This document shows, piece by piece, positions 32,990-37,927 of a DNA stretch of 37,927 nt. The notes below the pieces were generated by a model. The model saw only the letters and a program-made list of their open reading frames with translations. It ran no database searches and was not told where the DNA came from. The translations under genes were made by a program, and so were the position numbers. The first letter of the stretch is position 1; every line of letters starts with the position of its first letter. Source of the DNA: an uncultured Oscillospiraceae bacterium (GTDB lineage Bacteria; Bacillota; Clostridia; Oscillospirales; Oscillospiraceae); NCBI GenBank assembly GCA_934661735.1, contig CAKUJN010000010.1:1-37927 (forward strand), in the 5' to 3' direction.

Positions 32990-33709
32990 TCAGTTCATCT
33001 CCTCGATGTAGTACACATAGTCCAGCGAGCGCAGCGCGTCGATGATATCGGTATGCTTTTTATACTGCTTCAGTTCTGCGCTGTCCACGGTGAACGACAC
33101 GGAAAACACGCTCAGACCCGAATTGAGATATGCCGGATTCGACTCGATATCGTCGATGCGGATGCCCAGCGCGCGGATGGTCGCCACAAAATCGGCAAGG
33201 TCGCCCTTGCTTTTCAGCTCCAGATGCACCTCAAAGTGATTCGAACGGTCCTTCAGCTGCTTTTCCAGCGCCGGAAGGGCCGACATGCTCAGCAGCTGCA
33301 CCAGAAAAATCACCAGCGCCGCCGTGTAAAGTCCCGCGCCCAGCGCCATGCCCACAATGCCGCAGCACCACAGGCCGACCGAGGTCGTCAGACCCTTGAT
33401 CTGGTTTTTTGAGCTGAACAGTATCGCATTCGCGCTGACCGTGGACATGCCGATCAGGGCCGCCGCCGAGAGAACCGGCAGGCCTGCGCCCGCGTTCTGC
33501 ATCAGATACTGGTCGATAAGCATCACGCCGGTTCCGGCGACGCTCATCAGAATAAACGTGCGCAGACCCGCCGAATGGCGCTTGCTCGAGCGCTCACAGC
33601 CGATGACGGCCGCAAGCCCCATGCTCAGCGCCAGCCGGAGCAGAATCGCGCCCAGCCCCAGCTCCGCGCTCCACGCGCCAAGCAGTGTGACAATCCAGTC
33701 CTTTCCCAT
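32990..33709 (-). CDS. MgtC/SapB-family membrane protein
   Basis: A 239-residue membrane protein. The N-terminal part has about four to five hydrophobic segments with the MgtC-type motifs IGCERSSKRHSAGLRTFILMSVAG (about 37-60), VSANAILFSSKNQIKGLTT (in place of the usual FLGAGVI-x-GLTTAA) and GLWCCGIVGMALGAG. The C-terminal part (about 155-239) is a soluble ACT-like domain. MgtC in Salmonella restrains ATP synthase and supports growth at low magnesium; Firmicute relatives have unknown roles. It starts three bases after the antiporter gene, so the two are cotranscribed, which suggests ion homeostasis. Confidence 0.88.
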   Translation of the reverse strand: MGKDWIVTLLGAWSAELGLGAILLRLALSMGLAAVIGCERSSKRHSAGLRTFILMSVAGTGVMLIDQYLMQNAGAGLPVLSAAALIGMSTVSANAILFSSKNQIKGLTTSVGLWCCGIVGMALGAGLYTAALVIFLVQLLSMSALPALEKQLKDRSNHFEVHLELKSKGDLADFVATIRALGIRIDDIESNPAYLNSGLSVFSVSFTVDSAELKQYKKHTDIIDALRSLDYVYYIEEMN

Positions 33710-33712
33710 GCT

Positions 33713-35167
33713 CTATTTCCTCCTGAGATAGAAATACCGCCGCTGCGCCTGTGTCGGCGCAAGCTGCTCCTCCGCCGCCTCCAGAAAGGCGGCCTCTTCC
33801 TCGCTCATATCCGGCTCGTACTTCGGAAGCTCCTGCTGCACCTTCTGAATGCGCTCAATGAGCAGCTGCACATCCGATTTGCGCTCGCCGCTCCGCGTCG
33901 TCTCCTCGACGACGGCCACGTCCTCCAGCCGTGTGGAGTACGATTTTGACAGATACAGCGCCAGCTTTGCACAGCCGGGGCCCATCAGCTCGTACAGGAC
34001 GCTCGAGGCAAGGATGATTGTCTGCAAATCGCTTCCCATCGTGCCGCCGAGCGTCCGCGCGCCCAGTGCCGCAAGGCCGATGGCCACGCCCGCCTGCGGG
34101 ATCAGCGCAAGGCCCAGATACCGCCGCAGCCCCTTCGGGCGCTTTGTCAGGAAGCAGCCCAGCCATGCGCCGAGATACTTGCCCAGAATGCGCACCAGAA
34201 AATAGCTCACGCCGATGGCGATCAGCGGCACGCCGTCCAGCGCGCCCTCCGCGGAAAACAGCGCGTCCAGCTGGAACGACATGCCCGAGCGGACAAAGAA
34301 CAGAAGCAGGATCGGCGGGCTGAAATATGCCAGCTGCTTGAATAGCTTGTCGTCATCGGCAATATTCGTATAGACCGTGCCCATCGACATGCAGCCCAGC
34401 AGCGGCGACACATCCAGCAGCGCGCACACGCCGCAGAATGCGAACAGAAGCGCCACGGAGATGATCAGCTTGTTGTCGGTCGAGCGTTTTTTCGGCATCA
34501 TCAGCTTCATCACAAGGCCGAATACACAGCCAAGCAGCAGCACCGCCAGATTGACCAGAATCGGCTTTCCGAGCGTCTCAAACGTAAAGCCGCCTGTGCC
34601 GTTCAGACTGGAAAGCGCCACGGAAATGGCCACAGAGTAGAGCACCAGCCCAACCACATCATCCAGCGCCACGACCTGCAGCAGCGTGTCGACAAATTCA
34701 CCCTTTGCGCCCGTCTGCCGGATGGTCATCATCGTCGATGCCGGCGCCGTGGCCGAGGCCAGCGCTGCAAGCACAATGGAAAACGCAAGGTCCAGCCGCA
34801 GCACAAAATATGTAAGGATGAATACCAGCACCGAGGCCAGCACCGCCTCAAAAATTGTAATCCACACGACGCGCATTCCGCTGCGCTTCAATACGTCCAG
34901 CTTGAAGAACTCGCCGGTTGAAAACGCGATGAACGCAAGGGCGATATCCGAAAGAAAATCGGTGCCGTCGATGATTGTCTGCGGCACCAGATCCAGACAG
35001 TACGGGCCGATCAGAATGCCCGCCAGAATATACGCCGTGACGTTCGGCAGGCGCAGAAGCTTTGTCACGCGTGTCATCAGAAAGCCCGCGAACAGCATCA
35101 GCGCGATGGATATGATGACCGACGCAACCGGCTGCGCCGCCTGAATCGACTGTTGAATCTGCGGCAT
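33713..35167 (-). CDS. CPA2-family cation:proton antiporter
   Basis: A 484-residue membrane protein with about 12 hydrophobic segments, of the Na+/H+ exchanger (KefB/NapA-like) fold. The N-terminal segment has RLPNVTAYILAGILIGP, the core has SATAPASTMMTIRQTGAKGEFVDTLLQVVALDDVVGLVLYS, where the two adjacent aspartates (ALDDVVG) are the ion-binding pair of this family. A hydrophilic C-terminal tail (about 400-484) is rich in Glu and may regulate the protein; there is no NAD-binding TrkA_N domain. ATG 35167 has AAAGGGGGG eight bases upstream; ten extra in-frame residues before it are rejected. It is the first gene of the operon with the MgtC-like gene, and its promoter is close to consensus. Confidence 0.93.
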   Translation of the reverse strand: MPQIQQSIQAAQPVASVIISIALMLFAGFLMTRVTKLLRLPNVTAYILAGILIGPYCLDLVPQTIIDGTDFLSDIALAFIAFSTGEFFKLDVLKRSGMRVVWITIFEAVLASVLVFILTYFVLRLDLAFSIVLAALASATAPASTMMTIRQTGAKGEFVDTLLQVVALDDVVGLVLYSVAISVALSSLNGTGGFTFETLGKPILVNLAVLLLGCVFGLVMKLMMPKKRSTDNKLIISVALLFAFCGVCALLDVSPLLGCMSMGTVYTNIADDDKLFKQLAYFSPPILLLFFVRSGMSFQLDALFSAEGALDGVPLIAIGVSYFLVRILGKYLGAWLGCFLTKRPKGLRRYLGLALIPQAGVAIGLAALGARTLGGTMGSDLQTIILASSVLYELMGPGCAKLALYLSKSYSTRLEDVAVVEETTRSGERKSDVQLLIERIQKVQQELPKYEPDMSEEEAAFLEAAEEQLAPTQAQRRYFYLRRK

Positions 35168-35220
35168 CGCCGCGCCCCCCTTTCCGCCCGCCGGCATGCG
35201 GCCGGCCTGTGTGTTATGCC

Positions 35221-35249
35221 AGTATAAGCCGCCCGCGCCGGAAAGTCAA
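35221..35249 (-). promoter_or_regulatory. Promoter of the antiporter-MgtC operon
   Basis: Minus strand: -35 TTGACT (35249-35244), 17-base spacer, -10 TATACT (35226-35221). Confidence 0.85.
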
Positions 35250-35360
35250 CTCTCACCTGGGTGATTTTGTCTCCCATTTTTCCGTTTTACCTTTTGATTT
35301 ACAGCTTTTGTATGCAATGTATTCAGAAAACGACGGCTTTCCGGAGATTGTGAAAGTATC

Positions 35361-35389
35361 TTGCCGCGCGGCTCCGGTTATGCTATGAT
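35361..35389 (+). promoter_or_regulatory. Candidate promoter of the HD-domain gene
   Basis: -35 TTGCCG (35361-35366), 17-base spacer, -10 TATGAT (35384-35389). The predicted start of transcription is about 12 bases before ATG 35408, which gives a very short leader with the ribosome binding site at its 5' end. Confidence 0.5.
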
Positions 35390-35407
35390 AGCGGTGAGGT
35401 GACTGAT

Positions 35408-36064
35408 ATGACATATGAACAGATCCGGCAGGATGAAGCCATCAAAACGTATATCACACAGGCCGACGCGTCGCTCAGCGCGCTGGGCTTTACCGAGCAC
35501 AGCTTCGCGCATGTGACGGCCGTGGCCGAAAAGGCGGGCTATATTCTCACCACGCTCGGCTATCCCGAGCGGATGATCGAGCTGACAAAAATCGCGGGCT
35601 ATCTGCACGATATCGGCAATCTGGTCAACCGCGTGGACCACAGCCAGTCCGGCGCGGTCATGGCGTTCCGGATTCTGGACAACATGGGCTTTGCCGCGGA
35701 GGAGATCGCTCTGATTACCACCGCCATCGGCAACCACGACGAGGGCACCGGCGTGCCGGTCAATCCGATGGCCGCGGCGCTGATTCTGGCGGACAAGTCC
35801 GACGTGCGCCGCAGCCGCGTGCGCAACACCGATATCAGCAAGTTTGACATCCACGACCGCGTCAACTACTCGGTCACAAAGGCCGAACTGAAGATCAACG
35901 AGGCGCATACGCTGATCAAGCTGAAGCTGACCGTCGATACGCACATGGGCTCGATCATGGACTATTTTGAGATTTTCATGACGCGTATGATTCTCTGCCG
36001 CAAGGCGGCCGAGCGTCTGGGCCTCCAGTTCCGCCTGATGATCAACGAGCAGCAGCTTATCTGA
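35408..36064 (+). CDS. HD-domain protein, putative metal-dependent phosphohydrolase
   Basis: A 218-residue HD-superfamily protein. The metal ligands line up as His in FTEHSFAHV (about 31-39), His-Asp in GYLHDIGN (about 67-74), a second His in GNHDEGTG (about 115-121) and an Asp in LADKSD (about 132-137). This is the order of the phosphohydrolase HD family (H...HD...D). Members hydrolyse nucleotides or phosphate esters; the substrate is unknown. A C-terminal part of about 60 residues (IMDYFEIFMTRMILCRKAAERLGLQF) is conserved in similar Firmicute proteins. I chose ATG 35408 with GAGG eight bases upstream; GTG at 35399 is in frame but less likely. Monocistronic, with a strong terminator 70 bases on. 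Confidence 0.85.
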   Translation: MTYEQIRQDEAIKTYITQADASLSALGFTEHSFAHVTAVAEKAGYILTTLGYPERMIELTKIAGYLHDIGNLVNRVDHSQSGAVMAFRILDNMGFAAEEIALITTAIGNHDEGTGVPVNPMAAALILADKSDVRRSRVRNTDISKFDIHDRVNYSVTKAELKINEAHTLIKLKLTVDTHMGSIMDYFEIFMTRMILCRKAAERLGLQFRLMINEQQLI

Positions 36065-36135
36065 TCCGATGCTTTTCTGAAAAATTTTGCGGGCATTCCG
36101 TTTCCTGTGCGGGAAAGGCCGTGCTGACACGCTTT

Positions 36136-36168
36136 CGGGCGGGGCGCATGATGCGCCCCGCCCGTTTT
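36136..36168 (+). terminator. Terminator of the HD-domain gene
   Basis: Twelve-base-pair GC stem (36136-36147 with 36153-36164), five-base loop, followed by TTTTCTG. Confidence 0.85.
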
Positions 36169-36203
36169 CTGCAATTCCTGCCTGCTTTCTGTAATTCCTC
36201 TGT

Positions 36204-36232
36204 TTGACCCGCCGCCGTTTTTCTGATAGGAT
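36204..36232 (+). promoter_or_regulatory. Promoter for a long leader ahead of the Spo0A-like gene
   Basis: -35 TTGACC (36204-36209), 17-base spacer, -10 TAGGAT (36227-36232). Transcription would start about 36239, some 300 bases before the next gene. The gap 36065-36537 (473 bases) holds this promoter, a terminator and the hairpins below. No gene in it has a ribosome binding site; a GTG-started frame at 36283-36516 is not credible. Confidence 0.65.
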
Positions 36233-36328
36233 AATGCACATCGCACCGTCCAGCGTCCGCCCGTCGTGATGCCGGCGCGGCGGTGCAGGCGCCTGCCGGC
36301 AATTTTCTGCGCCAGAACCGGCCGGTTC

Positions 36329-36386
36329 CGGTGCAGCATATTTCGCGCTCCGTGGGAGGAATCCGCGTCCACCGTATGCTGCACCG
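36329..36386 (+). ncRNA. Structured leader RNA element with a 12-base-pair stem
   Basis: Perfect 12-base arms, CGGTGCAGCATA (36329-36340) and its complement (36375-36386), enclose a 34-base loop that contains GTGGGAGGAATCC and a CGCG...CGCG pairing. Further short hairpins lie near 36244-36285 and 36314-36326. It is inside the predicted leader of the Spo0A-like gene. It may be a regulatory element or a binding site; I cannot match it to a known riboswitch. Confidence 0.5.
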
Positions 36387-36490
36387 CTTTGTCCGTGCCC
36401 TCCGGTACCGGATTTTCTCCGCGTTTTTTCATCTGCACATAGCTCCGCGGCTCCTGACGAGCGCCCTTTGCCCCTGTAAAATAAAACATA

Positions 36491-36511
36491 CGCGCGGCGG
36501 CATGCCGCGCG
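36491..36511. repeat. Palindromic hairpin before the Spo0A-like gene
   Basis: Eight-base arms CGCGCGGC and GCCGCGCG around GGCAT, ending 26 bases before ATG 36538. The left flank is A/T-rich (TAAAATAAAACATA), so it would only act as a terminator for leftward transcription, where no gene is seen. Confidence 0.5.
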
Positions 36512-36537
36512 AATAAAACGAGGTATGGGTGATCAGA

Positions 36538-36921
36538 ATGAAAAAGAAACTGAGCAGCATCGGTCCTGACGACCAGCAGGCCATGTCGCAGATGAAGCAG
36601 ATCCGTCAGGCTGTCTACCGCCTCGGCGGCCGGCAGCACAAGGACTGCTATGCAACGCTTTGCTATGCCGTTTATGCGGTAAACCGCTATCAGCCTGAGC
36701 TGCCGCAGATGAAAACCGTCTGGAGGGACGTGCTTCACCTGAGCCGGCAGCCCTCGCCCGAGGCGGTCTCCCGCGCGCTTGCCCGCGCGGCGGACGACGT
36801 GTGGCAAAACGGCGATCGTGCGACGCTGGCCGCCATCTTCTGCGGTCAGCTGCGTGAAAAGCCAACGCCGAAGGCGCTGATCTACGCGATTGCGCAGCAG
36901 CTCTGGCAGGAGGCGGTATAG
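36538..36921 (+). CDS. Stand-alone Spo0A C-terminal-like DNA-binding protein
   Basis: A 127-residue protein (130 if GTG 36529 is used) that resembles the DNA-binding effector domain of the sporulation regulator Spo0A without its receiver domain. Shared features with Spo0A residues 148-267: a first helix with Leu-Gly (AVYRLGGRQHKDCYATL versus the Spo0A EIGVPAHIKGY), then SPEAVSRALARAADDVWQNGD (versus the Spo0A RVERAIRHAIEVAWSRGN), an internal Phe (AAIFCG versus SSLFGY), and the end motif EKPTPKALIYAIAQQL (versus AKPTNSEFIAMVADKL). The likely role is to bind 0A-box-like DNA or to regulate another factor, independent of phosphorylation. ATG 36538 has GGGTGA upstream; GTG 36529 has GAGG upstream. 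It is followed by a tyrosine recombinase gene after 143 bases, in the same direction. Confidence 0.75.
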   Translation: MKKKLSSIGPDDQQAMSQMKQIRQAVYRLGGRQHKDCYATLCYAVYAVNRYQPELPQMKTVWRDVLHLSRQPSPEAVSRALARAADDVWQNGDRATLAAIFCGQLREKPTPKALIYAIAQQLWQEAV

Positions 36922-36935
36922 AGGCTTTCCGAATC

Positions 36936-37063
36936 CGGACCCTCTCAGCCCGGCGCGGACATGGACGGCAGCGCGCAGGCCGTATGTTTTGTGAGGTTGT
37001 TTGATGTTCCAAATTCGTCACTGGCCGCGCCGCAGGCATGCGGCGCGCGCTCTGGAGGGTCCG
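36936..37063 (+). promoter_or_regulatory. Inverted repeat that can mask the recombinase ribosome binding site
   Basis: CGGACCCTC (36936-36944) is the exact complement of GAGGGTCCG (37055-37063), which contains the GGAGGG ribosome binding site of the recombinase. A hairpin (GCGCCGC...GCGGCGC, about 37028-37047) lies between them. Pairing would block translation of the recombinase. Confidence 0.55.
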
Positions 37064-37064
37064 A

Positions 37065-37904
37065 ATGAGAATTCTAACACAAAACATGATTCAGAAATAC
37101 ATCGACGAGCTGTACGCAAGCGAGCACAGCGCGTCGACGATCCAGAAATACCGGCGGGATCTCCGGCGGTTCTATTGCTGTCTGGATGAGAGCAGACAGG
37201 TCGACAAGCAGACGGTCATCGCCTACAAAAACGATCTGCTGGCGCATTACGCGCCGTCAAGTGTCAATTCGATGCTGGTGGCACTGAACCAGCTGTTCGC
37301 GTTTCTGGGCTGGGATGAGCTTCGCATCCGCCTGCTGCGCTGTCAGAAGCGTGTGTTCTGCAACTTTGAACAGGAACTGACAAGGCGCGATTACGAACAG
37401 CTGGTACAGGCCGCACGCGCGCGGAGCAATCTGCGGCTGGCATGGCTTCTGCAAACCATCTGCGCCACGGGAATCCGCGTTTCTGAGCTTCGCTATATCA
37501 CGGTAGAGGCGCTCAGACGCGGCCGCGCGGACATCCGCTGCAAGGGGAAGGAGCGTGTGATCTTCATTCCGCGTTCGCTGAGCCGTCCGCTGCTCGGCTA
37601 CTGCCGCGAGGCGCAGATTGCGTCCGGCTGTGTGTTCCGCTCAAAAAGCGGGCAGGCGTTGGACCGCTCCAATATCTGGCGGGAAATGAAGCGGCTGTGC
37701 ACCGACGCAGGCGTGCCGCCGGAAAAGGTCTTTCCGCACAACCTGCGCCATCTTTTCGCACGCACCTTCTACCGCACGGAAAAGGATCTGGCCGGTCTTG
37801 CCGACATTCTCGGGCACTCCTCGGTGGACACGACCCGCATCTATATGATCTCCAGCGGGGAGGAGCACGCGCGGAAAATCGAACGTCTGCACCTGACGCT
37901 CTGA
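37065..37904 (+). CDS. Tyrosine recombinase (XerC/XerD-like)
   Basis: A 279-residue site-specific recombinase with an intact active site. The N-terminal core-binding domain (about 1-95) has STIQKYRRDLRRFYCCLDE. The catalytic domain has Arg138 (CATGIRVSEL), Lys160 or Lys162 (CKGKERVIFIPR), His225 and Arg228 (FPHNLRHLFARTF), His251 (LGHSSVDTT) and the nucleophile Tyr260 (RIYM). The length is near that of XerC/D (about 300). The start at 37065 has GGAGGG six bases upstream. Its gene ends four bases before an inverted repeat that resembles a Xer core site. It could be a chromosome-dimer resolvase, or the recombinase of an invertible or integrated element. Confidence 0.93.
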   Translation: MRILTQNMIQKYIDELYASEHSASTIQKYRRDLRRFYCCLDESRQVDKQTVIAYKNDLLAHYAPSSVNSMLVALNQLFAFLGWDELRIRLLRCQKRVFCNFEQELTRRDYEQLVQAARARSNLRLAWLLQTICATGIRVSELRYITVEALRRGRADIRCKGKERVIFIPRSLSRPLLGYCREAQIASGCVFRSKSGQALDRSNIWREMKRLCTDAGVPPEKVFPHNLRHLFARTFYRTEKDLAGLADILGHSSVDTTRIYMISSGEEHARKIERLHLTL

Positions 37905-37927
37905 CAACATAATAAACATTATGTTGT
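37902..37927. repeat. Xer/dif-like inverted repeat after the recombinase gene
   Basis: Perfect 10-base arms ACAACATAAT and ATTATGTTGT around AAAC (37904-37927). Read as a Xer core it is ACAACATAA, a six-base spacer TAAACA, then TTATGTTGT. The arms share CATAA before and TTATGTT after the spacer with the E. coli dif site. The base composition is too AT-rich for a terminator. The window ends at the last base of the repeat. Confidence 0.65.

Noticed and set aside
36283..36516. GTG-started frame of 77 residues in the leader before the Spo0A-like gene
   Set aside because: No ribosome binding site, atypical composition, and it covers the 12-base-pair hairpin; probably chance in GC-rich DNA.
36521..36569. 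14-codon frame starting at ATG 36525 that overlaps the Spo0A-like gene start
   Set aside because: Its ATG is only one base from the AGG of the site, and the frame codes for an arbitrary polar peptide.
1..37927. CRISPR arrays, tRNA or rRNA genes, insertion sequences, phage genes
   Set aside because: No regularly spaced repeats, cloverleaf sequences, rRNA core motifs, transposase motifs or phage structural proteins were seen; the only recombination gene is the tyrosine recombinase at 37065.

Overview
The window is 37.9 kb of GC-rich DNA from what looks like a low-GC-phylum member with high GC content: a Clostridia/Oscillospiraceae-type Firmicute, probably a gut bacterium. The reasons are strong AAGGAG-type ribosome binding sites, consensus sigma-A promoters with 17-base spacers, an ECF transporter S component, a BlaI/BlaR1 pair, LarA, a Spo0A C-terminal-type domain, and lipoproteins with acidic Pro/Ala linkers. 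The assignment is an inference from gene content; no rRNA or other phylogenetic marker is present. I see no tRNA, rRNA, CRISPR array or insertion sequence. Genes are on both strands in short operons, with intrinsic terminators that often begin inside the stop codon.

Left part (1-5.5 kb): a minus-strand TrpXYZ-type ABC transporter operon (substrate-binding lipoprotein, permease, ATPase). It is preceded by a 300-base leader holding a sigma-A promoter, a 52-codon peptide gene with a Tyr-Tyr-Tyr-Phe run, and a strong terminator. This is the architecture of ribosome-mediated attenuation by Tyr/Phe and is the most interesting finding here. A large DUF3472-like lipoprotein gene diverges from it.

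5.5-15.3 kb: a blaI/blaR1-like regulatory pair, in which the sensor protease has an exceptionally long, internally duplicated extracytoplasmic part (1590 residues); a lipoprotein of unknown function; the translational GTPase typA; and a small ferritin-like protein. Intergenic spaces hold three copies or relatives of a GTAGGGGC-type repeat.

15.3-24 kb: an ECF S component divergent from a MocR/PdxR-type regulator (probably vitamin B6 related), a CtpE-like P-type ATPase, a PfkB-family (fructokinase-like) sugar kinase, and a galT-galK operon with a palindromic operator candidate.

24-33 kb: a DUF3137 membrane protein with a small membrane partner; a LarA-family nickel-dependent racemase coupled to an aminotransferase; a polar amino-acid ABC transporter operon with a duplicated site around its promoter; a 506-residue unknown protein carrying a motif otherwise typical of the membrane protein OadB; and a DMT transporter that seems to start with CTG.

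33-37.9 kb: a CPA2 antiporter and an MgtC-like protein in one operon, an HD-domain protein, then a long structured leader, a stand-alone Spo0A C-terminal-like DNA-binding protein, a complete tyrosine recombinase, and at the very end of the window an inverted repeat that resembles a Xer/dif core site. This last block is the second most interesting part and may be a recombination module cut by the window edge.
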